From NCBI GenBank assembly GCA_021777555.1, contig JAJYDK010000003.1, positions 113,773 through 177,772 on the forward strand: 64,000 bases of DNA. The letters are read 5' to 3'. The DNA is from Pseudomonadota bacterium (GTDB lineage Bacteria; Pseudomonadota; Gammaproteobacteria; Steroidobacterales; Steroidobacteraceae). This document shows positions 1 to 8,473 of this stretch, in pieces. The notes under the pieces are model-generated. The model saw nothing but the letters and a program-made list of their open reading frames with translations, was not told the DNA's origin and did no database searches. A program made the position numbers and the translations under genes. Every line of letters starts with the position of its first letter. The first letter of the stretch is position 1.

Positions 1-207
1 GCCACGGCGGAGCGATTCCTCCAGCGGGTCGACAGCGCCATCGTTCTGCACAACGCCTCGACGCAATTTGCCGATGGCGGGGAATTCGGCATGGGCGCCG
101 AGATCGGCATTTCCACCGATCGCTTCCACGCGCGCGGTCCGGTCGGTGTGGAACAGTTGACGAGCTACAAGTACGTGGTGCGCGGGGCGGGCCAGATCAG
201 GCCGTAG
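1..207 (+). CDS. proA: Gamma-glutamyl phosphate reductase, C-terminal part (5' end outside window)
   Basis: Only the last 68 residues are in the window; the reading frame is open from base 1. ProA reduces gamma-glutamyl phosphate to glutamate semialdehyde, the second step of proline synthesis, in the cytoplasm. The visible segment carries the conserved ProA tail: the HNAST stretch, then [17 protein letters not shown], then [14 protein letters not shown] near the end. The stop TAG is at 205-207. The gene converges on the molybdopterin gene to its right and the two coding ends overlap by 11 bp (197-207), so no separate terminator fits between them. Identification from this conserved tail is very secure; nothing can be said about its start or regulation. 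Confidence 0.95.
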   Translation, partial: ATAERFLQRVDSAIVLHNASTQFADGGEFGMGAEIGISTDRFHARGPVGVEQLTSYKYVVRGAGQIRP

Positions 208-1741
208 CCGCGGGGGCCCTGGTTCCCATCAACGATCGGAGCCCGCCGCGCAGCGAGTACGCTTCCGTGATGCCGCGAGCACGCAGTTCCTCGGCGGCGG
301 CGCGGCTGCGCGCTCCGGTGGCGCAGACCAGAAGACATCTGCGCGCGGGCGGCTCGGCGCCGCCGTAGAGCAGCTCTCTCATGGGCACGCACCTCACCCG
401 GGGGCAGGGGGCGGGCTGCTCGGACACTTCCGAACTTTCGCGGATATCGATGACCTCGAAGCCCGCCTCGAGCGCCGCTTCCAGAGAGTCGATCTCCAGG
501 TCGGCTGCGCCCGATCGATCCGGCGATGCGTCGGAAGTCCGCCCGTGCTCGGGGCAATCGGATGCGCGCCTGGCCCGCACGCGCGTGACTGAAAGGGTGA
601 GCAGGTCGACCATGAGCAGCTCGTCGCCGAGTTGGCCCGGCAGGTCGAGGAGGAGCTTCAGCGCTTCCAGCGCCTGCAGAGTGCCGAGCGTGCCCGGAAC
701 CGGTCCCAGCACCCCCGCTTCGACGCAGTTGCCCACCAGTCCATCGCGAGCCGCCTCCGGCCAGACACAGCGCAGGCATGCGCCGCGGCCCGGGTGCACT
801 ACCTGCAGCTGACCCTCATACTGGTAGACACTCGCGAATACGATGGGCTTGCCGAGGCGCACGCAGACATCGTTCAGCACGAGCTTGCTGGAGATGCTGT
901 CGGTGCAGTCGATGACCAGGTCGTAGTCCGCAATGAGCCCCGGTGCGGAGAGCGCATCGAGCCGGAGCGGATGGACGCGCAGTTCGACCTCCGGATTGAG
1001 CGAGCGCAGCCGACGGGCGGCGAGCTCCGCTTTGCGCTGGCCGACATCGGCCAGGGCATACATGGGCTGCCGGTGCAGGTTGGACGCTTCCAGCCGATCC
1101 GCATCCGCCAGTCCCAGCCGGCCCACGCCCGCGGCGGCCAGGTAGGTCATGGCGGGAACTCCAAGGCCCCCACAGCCGACCACCAGGACCGATGCGCGGC
1201 GCAGCTTCGCCTGACCGGTGGGGCCGACTTCCTTCAATGCCACCTGCCGGGAGTAGTCCGGAGCACTCGCCGCGGGCGGCTGGGGGGAGTCCACGTGCCC
1301 GTGCCCGTGCTCGTGTGTGGGCTCGGCGCAGCGCTCGCAATTGACCCAGCCCGAGTCGCCGTTCTCGTAGTGCTCCTTCTTCCAGATCGGAACGCGGTGT
1401 TTGACCTCATCGATGATGTAGCGGCACGCTTGGAACGCCTCGTGCCGATGTCTGGCGCTCACCCCCACCCAGACGGCGGTCTCGCCGATCGCAAGCGCGC
1501 CGAGGCGATGCTCGCACACGGCGCGCTCGACGCCGAAGCGGGCAATCGCCTCCGCAACGATGCGCTCCCCCTCCTTGATCGCCAGCGGCTCGAAGGCTTC
1601 GTACTCGAGGCGCACGACACGGCGCCCCTCATTGTGATCTCGCACCCATCCTTCGAAGCAGGCGTGGCCGCCGCAGGCCCGGTCCTCGAGCGCGGCGCGC
1701 AGCGCGGATGAATCGATGGGAGCGCTGCTGAAGCGAAACAT
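197..1741 (-). CDS. MoaE-MoeB-rhodanese fusion (molybdopterin synthase large subunit + adenylyltransferase)
   Basis: A 514-residue three-domain protein. Residues ~1-135 match MoaE, the catalytic subunit of molybdopterin synthase, with the conserved [12 protein letters not shown] segment at 114-125. A His-rich linker (144-149) follows. Residues ~162-400 match MoeB/ThiF-type adenylyltransferases that activate the MoaD C-terminus: nucleotide loop GCGGLG at 189-194, NLHRQ at 221-225, and zinc-type C322-x-x-C325. The second zinc pair appears as C396-x-x-H399. Residues ~415-510 are a rhodanese domain with the C473-ATGARS active loop, expected to handle sulfur. The start is ATG at 1741, sharing its A with the upstream stop (TGATG coupling); a GTG at 1744 would add one residue. 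It is last in the Moco operon. MoeB-rhodanese fusions (MoeZ-like) are known; I do not recall MoaE joined in front as usual. Confidence 0.9.
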   Translation of the reverse strand: MFRFSSAPIDSSALRAALEDRACGGHACFEGWVRDHNEGRRVVRLEYEAFEPLAIKEGERIVAEAIARFGVERAVCEHRLGALAIGETAVWVGVSARHRHEAFQACRYIIDEVKHRVPIWKKEHYENGDSGWVNCERCAEPTHEHGHGHVDSPQPPAASAPDYSRQVALKEVGPTGQAKLRRASVLVVGCGGLGVPAMTYLAAAGVGRLGLADADRLEASNLHRQPMYALADVGQRKAELAARRLRSLNPEVELRVHPLRLDALSAPGLIADYDLVIDCTDSISSKLVLNDVCVRLGKPIVFASVYQYEGQLQVVHPGRGACLRCVWPEAARDGLVGNCVEAGVLGPVPGTLGTLQALEALKLLLDLPGQLGDELLMVDLLTLSVTRVRARRASDCPEHGRTSDASPDRSGAADLEIDSLEAALEAGFEVIDIRESSEVSEQPAPCPRVRCVPMRELLYGGAEPPARRCLLVCATGARSRAAAEELRARGITEAYSLRGGLRSLMGTRAPAATA

Positions 1742-2598
1742 CACCCGCCCGCCACCGGAGGAATGAACACCACGGTGTCTCCGTCGGCAAGCGGCTGCGA
1801 CCAGTCGCCGAACTCGGCGTTGACGGCCACCCGAAGCAGCTCGGGCGGCAGCGTGAAGGGGTAGCGGGACGTGAGCTCCCGATACAGATCGCGTGGCGAT
1901 CGCGCCGTGGTGAGGAGCGCTTCGGTGCTGCGGCCCGCCTGCTCGCGCAGCACGGCGTAATACTGCACGGCGATGCGTTTGGGCGGCGCCCCGGGCGCCA
2001 GTGCGCCGGCCGCCTCGCGGAACTGCTCGGGAGTGTTGATGTTCTCGAGCGAGCCCGCGTTGGGCTGCTCGAGCAGCTCGACATCCTGCTGGATCAGGAA
2101 CTTGCGTGGACAGTTGCGTCCGGCGGCCACGGCCGCCGCGAGGAGCGCATGGCTTGCCGGCTCATAGATGGCGCACAGCGGCTCCGGCAGGCCCTCGTGA
2201 TTCGATCGATAGGCGGTGGCCGTACGATGCGCCGCCCGCGCGGCGATCAATCCATCGAGCGTTCGCTCATCGAGAAACGGCAGATCGCAGGCGAGCACGA
2301 GCCATGCCGCTCCGGGGTGTCGCGCCTGGGCGGCCAGGATGCCGGCAGCGGGTCCGATGTCGCGCTCGATGTCCACGATCTGCGGGTAGCGCGCCCGCAG
2401 CGGATCCTCGCGCTGATCTTCGCGAACCGATACGTACGCGCGCTCCACCCGACCCTCGAGCAGCCCGATGATCCACTCGAGCTGGCTGCGGCCATGGTAT
2501 GCCAGCGCCGCCTTGTCACGCTGCATTCGCGTGCTGCGGCCACCCGCAAGCACGAGACCATAGAGCGGAGCGACGGAAGGGGAGGGCGAGGCTGTCAT
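1741..2598 (-). CDS. MobA-MoaD fusion (molybdenum cofactor nucleotidyltransferase + sulfur carrier)
   Basis: A 285-residue protein with two Moco domains. Residues ~10-200 match MobA, which attaches GMP to molybdenum cofactor: the nucleotide motif LAGGRSTRMQRDKAAL starts at 17, the catalytic-type ACDLPFLD at 103-110, and the ENINTPEQF signature at 185-193. Residues ~207-285 match the ubiquitin-like carrier MoaD and end in the diagnostic Gly-Gly (284-285), which in MoaD is adenylated by MoeB and converted to a thiocarboxylate. The GG is at the true C-terminus, so the carrier should be functional while fused. The stop overlaps the start of the MoaE-MoeB-rhodanese gene. It sits 10 bp after moaC. 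No strong Shine-Dalgarno is visible before ATG 2598. Domain calls are secure; whether MobA works on the free cofactor in this fusion is unknown. Confidence 0.9.
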   Translation of the reverse strand: MTASPSPSVAPLYGLVLAGGRSTRMQRDKAALAYHGRSQLEWIIGLLEGRVERAYVSVREDQREDPLRARYPQIVDIERDIGPAAGILAAQARHPGAAWLVLACDLPFLDERTLDGLIAARAAHRTATAYRSNHEGLPEPLCAIYEPASHALLAAAVAAGRNCPRKFLIQQDVELLEQPNAGSLENINTPEQFREAAGALAPGAPPKRIAVQYYAVLREQAGRSTEALLTTARSPRDLYRELTSRYPFTLPPELLRVAVNAEFGDWSQPLADGDTVVFIPPVAGG

Positions 2599-2608
2599 GG
2601 CGCAGAGT

Positions 2609-3118
2609 TTAACGCGCAGCGGGCCGCCCGGGCGTGGCCCGACGGAAAGCGCGCCTGCCTCCGGATTTCTCCAGCAGGCGCACGCCGGCGATCTCGATAT
2701 CGTGGGAGAGCGCCTTGCACATGTCGTAAATGGTCAGCGCGGCGACCGTTGCGCCCGTCAGCGCTTCCATCTCGACGCCGGTGCGATGGTGCACCGCAAC
2801 GCGGCAGCGCACCAGGATCTCCGCGCTGCGCTGCTCGATCGAGATCAAGCAGTGCTCGAGGCCCAGGGGATGACAGAACGGGATGAGCTCGTGCGTGCGC
2901 TTGGCCGCCATCACGCCCGCTACGATCGCGGTATCGAACACCGGGCCCTTCTTGGTGCGATGTCCGCTGCGGCGCAGCGCCGAGGCGACCTCGCGCGGCA
3001 GGCGCACTCGCGCCTCCGCCACGGCTTCGCGATGGGTGATGTCCTTGGCGCCCACATCCACCATCGTGGGGCGATTGCGGCGGTCCAGGTGAGAGAATTC
3101 CTTGCGTGCCGAGGCCAA
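2609..3118 (-). CDS. moaC: Cyclic pyranopterin monophosphate synthase MoaC
   Basis: A 169-residue cytoplasmic enzyme that closes the cyclic phosphate ring on the product of MoaA to give cPMP, the first stable Moco intermediate. The family core is complete: MVDVGAKDITHREAVAEA (19-36), KKGPVFDTAIVAGVMAAKRT (56-75), then IPFCHPL (79-85), and GVEMEALTGATVAALTIYD in the C-terminal half. The start appears to be TTG at 3118: it directly follows an in-frame stop, and an AGGAG ribosome site overlapping the moaA stop lies 8 bases upstream. The moaA-moaC gap is 10 bp, and the gap to the MobA-MoaD gene is also 10 bp, so the genes are certainly co-transcribed. Confidence 0.95.
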   Translation of the reverse strand: MASARKEFSHLDRRNRPTMVDVGAKDITHREAVAEARVRLPREVASALRRSGHRTKKGPVFDTAIVAGVMAAKRTHELIPFCHPLGLEHCLISIEQRSAEILVRCRVAVHHRTGVEMEALTGATVAALTIYDMCKALSHDIEIAGVRLLEKSGGRRAFRRATPGRPAAR

Positions 3119-3128
3119 TCAGAGGCTC

Positions 3129-4175
3129 CTACCCGCCGATGTAGAACATTTCGACCTTGCGCTCACCCTCGGCTGCGAGGTGGGCCTGGCGCTGCTCGCT
3201 GTAGTTGTCGGCGCGCCGCAGCCACGTTTCGCGCATCACGCGCAACAGATCGTCGTCGCTGGCGCCGCCGCGGAGCTTGTCGCGCAGGTGAGTGCCGTGC
3301 GTTGCGAACAGACACGTGTACAAAACTCCGTCCGACGATAGCCGCGCCCGCGTGCAGTCGCCGCAGAACGGCTGGGTGACGGATGAGATGAAGCCCACCT
3401 CGCCCCGACCGTCGGTGAACGAGTAGCGCTCGGCGACTTCTCCATGATAGGCGCGCTCGAGAGGCGTGAGCGGCCAACGCGCACTGATCCGCGTCATCAG
3501 CTCCTTCGAAGGCACCACGAGATCCGGCCGCCAATGGTTGCGGTTGCCGACGTCCATGTATTCGATGAAGCGCACTATCACGCCCGTGCCGCGAAACCTG
3601 TCCACCAGCTCGATCGCGGTGTGGTCGTTCACGCCACGCTGAATCACCGTATTGACTTTGATCGGTCCCAGGCCGGCGCGGCGGGCCTGCTCGATGCCGG
3701 ACAACACATCCTCCAGGGCGCCAAACCCGCCGCTCAGGCGCGTGAAGACCCCGGGATCGAGGCTGTCGAGGCTGACCGTGATGCGCTGAAGGCCGGCGGC
3801 GCGCAGCTCGAAGGCGTACTTGGCGAGCAGGGCGCCATTGGTGGTGAGGGCGATGTCCTCGATCCCCTCGATCGCCGTCAGATCGCCGATGAGGTCGGTG
3901 AGATTGGGCCGCAGCAGCGGCTCCCCTCCGGTCAGGCGCAGCTTGCGTACACCGAGGCGCACGAAGAGCCTCGCGAGGCGCACGATCTCATCGAACGAGA
4001 GCCGCTCGTGCGAGCCGAGAAAGCGGTACTTGTCGTGGAAGGTCTCCCGCGGCATGCAGTAGGGGCAGCGGAAGTTGCACCGGTCCATGACCGAGATCCG
4101 CAAGTCGCGCAGCGCACGGCCGCGCAGGTCTCGCGGCCCGGCGCCCAGGGGGATCACGCTGTCGCTTGCGGCCAT
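3129..4175 (-). CDS. moaA: GTP 3',8-cyclase MoaA (radical SAM)
   Basis: A 348-residue radical SAM enzyme converting GTP to 3',8-cyclo-dihydro-GTP, the first step of molybdopterin synthesis. The N-terminal SAM cluster motif is C33-x3-C37-x2-C40 (in MDRCNFRCPYC), GGEP at 83-86 binds SAM, and the C-terminal second cluster is C271-x2-C274-x13-C288. The chain ends in Gly-Gly (347-348), which is required for activity in characterised MoaA. Length and residues are typical of the family. The start is ATG 4175. It lies between moeA (94 bp upstream) and moaC (10 bp downstream) in the leftward Moco operon. The 94-bp gap shows no convincing promoter or terminator. Confidence 0.97.
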   Translation of the reverse strand: MAASDSVIPLGAGPRDLRGRALRDLRISVMDRCNFRCPYCMPRETFHDKYRFLGSHERLSFDEIVRLARLFVRLGVRKLRLTGGEPLLRPNLTDLIGDLTAIEGIEDIALTTNGALLAKYAFELRAAGLQRITVSLDSLDPGVFTRLSGGFGALEDVLSGIEQARRAGLGPIKVNTVIQRGVNDHTAIELVDRFRGTGVIVRFIEYMDVGNRNHWRPDLVVPSKELMTRISARWPLTPLERAYHGEVAERYSFTDGRGEVGFISSVTQPFCGDCTRARLSSDGVLYTCLFATHGTHLRDKLRGGASDDDLLRVMRETWLRRADNYSEQRQAHLAAEGERKVEMFYIGG

Positions 4176-4269
4176 GGGAGAGCTTTACCACCTGCGGCCG
4201 GGGATTGCCATCATCCAAAGGAAAGAACCCGGATGCCCGTCTCGCGCGTCGCCGGCGGGTGCGATTGCC

Positions 4270-5466
4270 CTACCAGCGATATAGGGAGGCCACGAAGCCG
4301 CGGGGGTACGTCCGGGGCCCCGGAGGCAGCTCGACGAAACCGTCGGTGCCGGCAAGCGCCGTGAAGTCCCCCGATCCGTGGGTGGGCCGGGGCTTAGCCG
4401 AGCAGCATCCCGCCTCGTCCGTCTCGAGTCTGACGGGCAGGAAGAACGTGAGCGGCGCATTGACCGTGAAGGGCTCGCCCAGAGCGATCCGCTCCGGGGG
4501 ACGGGCACTTTGGCCTTGGCTCGCCGCGAGAGCCGGCAGAACGTACCGGGAAACACACACGGCCGTGGATACGGGGTTGCCTGGCAGGGCCAGCACGGCG
4601 GCGCCCGTGGCGGCGATGCCGAACCACAGAGGCTTGCCGGGCCGTTGCGCCACTTTGTGGAACACGCAGCGCACCCCGAGCGACTCGAGCACCTTCGGCA
4701 CCAGGTCGAGCTTGCCCATCGAGACGCCACCGCTCAGCACCAGCACATCGTGAGTCTCGAGGTGGAATTTCAGGCGGCGCGCGAGCTCCGCCTCGTCGTC
4801 GTTGATGTGATCGTCCGCGACACGTTGAAAGCCATGCAGCCGCAGCGCAGCGCCGATGGCATAGGCGTTCGAGCGCCGGATCTGGTGAGCCTCGATGGGC
4901 TCACCGGGCTCGACGAGCTCGTTGCCGGTCGAAATGACGGCCAGCATGGGCTGGCTGCTGACGCGTATCCGAGCCATGCCCGCCGCCGCGGCAATGGCGA
5001 TCTCCGGGGGGCCGAGCCGGGTGCCGGCGGCGAGGAGCAAGACACCCTTGTGCGTATCGGTGGCGCGCCGGTGGATGTTCTGCCCGGGCTTCACCTCCAG
5101 CCCGTCCTGAAGCGCGGCTTGGCCGTGATCCATCACGATCTGCTCGACGGGTACGACGCAGTCACACCCCCCGGGCAGGGGGGTGCCGGTCATCACTTCG
5201 ATGCAGCTGTCGCGCGATGCCAGAGTGAGGGGCGCATCGCCGGCCGCCTGGGTCGCCTGAACGGCGAATACCCGTCTCCTTTGGGCGGCTTCGGCCTCGA
5301 GCGCGATGCCGTCCATGGCGACACGGTCGAAGGGCGGCTGATCGCGCTCGGCGTGGATGTTCTCCCGCAGCACCGCGCCCGCACACTGCGCGAGCGGGAG
5401 CGACTCGACGGGCAGGCACGCGAGGTGCCGTGCGATCAGCTCATCGGCCTCGGCGGGAGCGAGCAA
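4270..5466 (-). CDS. moeA: Molybdopterin molybdenumtransferase MoeA
   Basis: A 398-residue protein that inserts molybdate into adenylylated molybdopterin. Family landmarks are the PPFDRVAMDGIAL segment near residue 45-57, the EVMTGTPLPGGCDCVVPVEQI block near 90-110, the middle MogA-like domain with VISTGNELVEPGEPI and LSGGVSMGKLD, and LALPGNPVSTAVC late in the chain. The start is not clear-cut. The frame opens only after the stop of the upstream gene (5476-5478), and the best candidate is TTG at 5466, which gives a normal MoeA N-terminus but has no obvious ribosome site. Translational coupling to the small upstream gene 9 bp away may explain this. MogA, the partner that adenylylates molybdopterin, is not in the window. 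Confidence 0.93.
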   Translation of the reverse strand: MLAPAEADELIARHLACLPVESLPLAQCAGAVLRENIHAERDQPPFDRVAMDGIALEAEAAQRRRVFAVQATQAAGDAPLTLASRDSCIEVMTGTPLPGGCDCVVPVEQIVMDHGQAALQDGLEVKPGQNIHRRATDTHKGVLLLAAGTRLGPPEIAIAAAAGMARIRVSSQPMLAVISTGNELVEPGEPIEAHQIRRSNAYAIGAALRLHGFQRVADDHINDDEAELARRLKFHLETHDVLVLSGGVSMGKLDLVPKVLESLGVRCVFHKVAQRPGKPLWFGIAATGAAVLALPGNPVSTAVCVSRYVLPALAASQGQSARPPERIALGEPFTVNAPLTFFLPVRLETDEAGCCSAKPRPTHGSGDFTALAGTDGFVELPPGPRTYPRGFVASLYRW

Positions 5467-5475
5467 CGCGGTGGC

Positions 5476-5850
5476 TCAGTCGGACTTCTTGCTGTGCTTG
5501 GCCTGGTAGATCTTGACCTGGGTATTGAACTGGTTGGCGACGCTCTGCAATTGCGCGACCGCGGCGTTGTTCTTCTGGATTTCCATGTCTTCCATCGCGG
5601 CGACCTGCTTCTTGGTCAGCTTCGTGGCCGCCTGGGCGATGGCCTTGTCCTGCTGCCGCTTGATGCAGGCCAGGTAGAGGTTCATCTGGTCGTTGTAGTT
5701 CTGCACGGCTTTCTGAGCAGCGAGCATCTGGGCCATGGTTGCCACGTTGCCGTCCGGGATGTGCGACGGGGCGGGCGGATAGAGGCAGCCGGCATAGGCA
5801 GGCGACAGGACGAGGGCCGCCAAAGCAGCGGCGGCGGGAAGCGATTTCAT
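5476..5850 (-). CDS. Small secreted protein of unknown function, first in the Moco operon
   Basis: A 124-residue protein with a typical Sec signal peptide (MKSLPAAAALAALVL, cleavage near AYA-GC at 19-21). The mature part is hydrophilic, rich in Gln, Lys and Asn, has two cysteines (C22 and one near 62), and looks largely helical, possibly coiled coil in its second half (MEDMEIQKNNAAVAQLQ). A good GAGGAT ribosome site lies 5 bases before ATG 5850. It ends 9 bp before moeA and reads in the same direction, so it is probably the first gene of the Moco transcript. I do not recognise the family and see no link to Moco chemistry beyond position. Confidence 0.8.
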   Translation of the reverse strand: MKSLPAAAALAALVLSPAYAGCLYPPAPSHIPDGNVATMAQMLAAQKAVQNYNDQMNLYLACIKRQQDKAIAQAATKLTKKQVAAMEDMEIQKNNAAVAQLQSVANQFNTQVKIYQAKHSKKSD

Positions 5851-5859
5851 ACGGGATCC

Positions 5860-5890
5860 TCTTACGGGCGAAGCCCCTATCTTACGGGCG
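5860..5890. repeat. Direct 11-bp repeat in the leader of the Moco operon
   Basis: TCTTACGGGCG occurs at 5860-5870 and again at 5880-5890, one repeat every 20 bp (two helical turns), 10-40 bases upstream of the start at 5850 on the minus strand. The rest of the 5851-6051 gap between the divergent Moco operon and permease gene shows no clear promoter. The spacing suits a dimeric regulator or could be a chance duplication; function is not shown. Confidence 0.45.
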
Positions 5891-6051
5891 GGGAGCGGTT
5901 CGGGCCACTAGGAGCCCTGAATTCCCACCTCTCCGCAGGGTAAGATCGAGCGCTGGCCAGTGTCCCGCGGGGCCCCTGAGCGCCACTGCCCGCCCAAAAA
6001 GTGGGGGCGGCGCCATTGTCCGATTGACGCGCCCACGATTCAGAGGTAGCC

Positions 6052-7422
6052 ATGTCTTCCGAGCCCCATCTGTCGCGCAACCTCCGCAACCGCCACATTC
6101 AGCTCATTGCGCTCGGCGGCACCATCGGTGTGGGGCTGTTCCTGGGCTCCGCCAAGGCCATCCGCCACGGAGGGCCGGCGCTGCTGCTGAGCTACGTGAT
6201 CGGCGGCCTCGCCATCTTTTTCATCATGCGGGCACTCGGGGAGCTGCTCACGTACCGCCCGGTCGCCGGCTCCTTCGCCTCGTACGCCGAGGAATTCTGC
6301 GGACCGTTCGCCGGCTTCGTCACCGGCTGGTCCTACTGGTTCATGTGGGTGGTCATGGCCATGGCGGAGCTCACCGCGATCGGCCTTTACGTGCGCTTCT
6401 GGGCGCCGTCGGTGCCGCAGTGGTTGCCGCCGCTGATCGTGCTGTCGGCGCTCTACGGGTCCAATCTGCTGGCGGTGCGGGTGTTCGGCGAACTCGAGTT
6501 CTGGTTTGCGCTGGTCAAAATCATCACCATCCTGGCGCTGATCGTCGCGGGCGTCGCGGTGATCTTCTTCCATTTCGGCGCGCTCGGGGCCGGGGCCCAT
6601 TTCAGCAACCTCTGGTCGCACGGGGGCTTCATGCCCTTCGGGGTCCTCGGCGTGCTGTTGACTCTGCAGATCGTGATGTTCGCCTACGCCGGGGTGGAGC
6701 TGGTCGGTGTGACGGCCGGAGAAGCGGAGAACCCTTCCGTGGTGCTCCCGAGAGCCACCAACGGCATCATCTTCCGCATCCTGCTGTTCTACATCGGTGC
6801 CCTGGCCGTGATCATGGCGCTGGTGCCGTGGAATGAGCTCAGTCCGGACGTCAGTCCCTTCGTCTTCGTGTTCGAGAAGCTGGGCATCCCGGCGGCGGCC
6901 AGCCTGATCAATCTGGTGGTCATTACCGCCGCCGCCTCTTCCTGCAACAGCGGTCTGTTCAGCACGGGCAGGATGCTCTTTACGTTGGCGCGGCGCGGTC
7001 ACGCGCCACGCGCGTTTGCCGCGCTCGGGCGTGGACACGTGCCCTCGGCCGGCATTCATGCCTCGGCGGCGGTCATGTTGATCGGAGTGTTCCTCAATTA
7101 CGTGGTGCCCAAGGAGGTATTTACCTGGGTCACCAGCGTCACGCTCATCGGCACACTGTGGACCTGGGGCATCATCATGATTTCGCATCTCGGCTATCGG
7201 CGGGCGGTGCGGGAGGGCAGGGTGGCGGCCTCCGCGTTCCGGATGCCGGGGGCGCCGGTGACGAACTGGGTGGTGGTGGGCTTTCTGCTCTTCGTGACCG
7301 CCATGCTTTCGCTGGACCCGGGCACGCGGGTGGCGCTCTACGTTGCACCGGTCTGGTTCGCACTGCTGGCGCTGGGTTACACCCGCGCGAGACGCGTGGC
7401 GCAACCCGAGCCCGCGGCCTGA
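6052..7422 (+). CDS. Amino-acid permease, AAT/APC family
   Basis: A 456-residue integral membrane protein with about 12 hydrophobic segments. It starts with the family signature NRHIQLIALGGTIGVGLFLGS (13-33), which in this family forms part of the substrate site, followed by GPALLLSYVIGG and the GELLTYRPVAGSFASYAEEF block. These match proton-coupled amino-acid permeases such as CycA, ProY and AroP. The exact substrate cannot be read from sequence; the late LLPxD-type segments resemble the CycA/ProY group. The start is ATG 6052 with AGAGG 6 bases upstream. The gene is monocistronic: divergent from the Moco operon and followed 15 bp later by tRNA-Arg. Confidence 0.9.
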   Translation: MSSEPHLSRNLRNRHIQLIALGGTIGVGLFLGSAKAIRHGGPALLLSYVIGGLAIFFIMRALGELLTYRPVAGSFASYAEEFCGPFAGFVTGWSYWFMWVVMAMAELTAIGLYVRFWAPSVPQWLPPLIVLSALYGSNLLAVRVFGELEFWFALVKIITILALIVAGVAVIFFHFGALGAGAHFSNLWSHGGFMPFGVLGVLLTLQIVMFAYAGVELVGVTAGEAENPSVVLPRATNGIIFRILLFYIGALAVIMALVPWNELSPDVSPFVFVFEKLGIPAAASLINLVVITAAASSCNSGLFSTGRMLFTLARRGHAPRAFAALGRGHVPSAGIHASAAVMLIGVFLNYVVPKEVFTWVTSVTLIGTLWTWGIIMISHLGYRRAVREGRVAASAFRMPGAPVTNWVVVGFLLFVTAMLSLDPGTRVALYVAPVWFALLALGYTRARRVAQPEPAA

Positions 7423-7437
7423 TAAGATATCCGCGAC

Positions 7438-7514
7438 GCGCCCGTAGCTCAGTTGGATAGAGTACCTGGCTTCGAACCAGGTGGTCGGGGGTTCGAATCC
7501 CTCCGGGCGCGCCA
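7438..7514 (+). tRNA. tRNA-Arg (anticodon TCG)
   Basis: A complete cloverleaf of 77 nt with encoded CCA. The acceptor stem GCGCCCG (7438-7444) pairs with CGGGCGC (7504-7510), discriminator G at 7511, CCA 7512-7514. The D arm carries the GCTCAGTTGGATAGAGT region. The anticodon stem CCTGG/CCAGG (7465-7469/7477-7481) encloses loop CTTCGAA, anticodon TCG at 7472-7474, reading CGA arginine codons. The T arm has the GTTCGAATCC loop region. Transposon debris begins immediately after its 3' end. Confidence 0.97.
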
Positions 7515-7625
7515 AATCATCTGTGTCGGTTCCGGACAGATAGGTGACGGATCATTCCGACCCCCTGTGCCAGGGTAGTTGTCGCCTCTGACTCTTCCTT
7601 GATCTGCCGGACTGCTTGGCCCGAA

Positions 7626-8387
7626 ATGACCAAGCCATATTCTCTCGCCTTCAAGCAAAATATGCTGGAGCGGCTGACTGGCAAGGATGCGGTCAGCGCA
7701 CGGCAACTATCCGTGGAAACCGGTGTTCGCCAGCAGAACCTGTCGCGCTGGCTTCAGGAGGCGCGTAGCCTGCCGGCTGCGGGTGCCGACGCTAAGAGTC
7801 GTCAGTGGACCGTCCAGCGCAAGGCACGGGTGCTCGCGGACGCCTCCGGCCTGAGTGGGGATGAGCTGCACGCCTATCTGGATCGGGAAGGCGTCCGCCT
7901 CGTTGATTTTGAGCGCTGGCGGACTGCGCTGCAGGAGGATGGTCGGGACTCCGCAGTTGTCACTCGGCGGATCCGTCAGCTCGAGCGCGAGCTCGCTCGC
8001 AAAGAGAAGGCCCTTGCGGAGGCCGCCGCTCTGCTCGTGCTAAAAAAAAAGATCGCACAAGCGGCTCTGGACGAGGACGACGCCGGCGGGCCGCACCGGC
8101 GGCCACCAAACGCTCTGCGGCCCAGCGAGGAGGCGCAGATCCTTACGGTCATGGTGAGTGCACGGTTTGCCCATCTTTCCCCGAAGCAGCTGGTGCCGCA
8201 GCTGGCAGATGAGGGACCATATCTGGCCTCCGAGTCCACCCTCTACCGTCTGCAGCGCCGGTATGGGTTACGAAGAAGGCCTCGAATGATCAGCAGGACC
8301 GATGTAACCCGCGCCGTGACGCTGCATCGGGCGACCGGCCCCAATCAGGTGTGGAGATGGGATATCACCTGGCTGCCGACCACCGTG
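7626..8387 (+). pseudogene. Truncated IS3-family transposase
   Basis: About 254 residues are transposase-like. The N-terminal helix-turn-helix (MTKPYSLAFKQNMLERLTGK onward) is followed by a Leu/Lys-rich coiled region, then the leader of the integrase core with a PNQVWRWDITWLPTT segment that contains the first catalytic Asp (residue 246). Similarity stops at about 8387; the frame runs on to 8579 through unrelated residues, and the second Asp and Glu of the DDE triad are missing. A nine-A tract at 8042-8050 sits where IS3 elements carry their programmed frameshift, but here the frame is continuous through it. The gene should be inactive. Confidence 0.8.
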
Positions 8388-8392
8388 CCGCA

Positions 8393-8473
8393 TCAGGCGT
8401 GCGGGGTCGATCCGATCTCTTGCCGGATGGCAACCCGCATCACCTCGGCATCCTCAACCCGCAGCTTGCGCAT
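8393..8473 (-). pseudogene. N-terminal scrap of an IS630-like transposase
   Basis: Reading leftward from ATG 8473, 26 residues (MRKLRVEDAEVMRVAIRQEI and six more) end at TGA 8393-8395. The beginning resembles, from memory, the N-terminus of IS630-type winged-helix transposases, which continue with an RYDHRLHGVLL-type stretch that is absent here. It abuts the break point of the IS3-like transposase. The match is short, so this is a tentative call. Confidence 0.4.

Noticed and set aside
5851..6051. Moco riboswitch in the leader of the Moco operon
   Set aside because: I could not align the leader with the conserved Moco-motif helices; only short direct repeats were seen.
6040..7515. A 491-codon open frame antisense to the permease and including the tRNA
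   Set aside because: It runs through a tRNA gene and has a repetitive His/Arg/Glu/Asp composition; the permease on the plus strand is certain.
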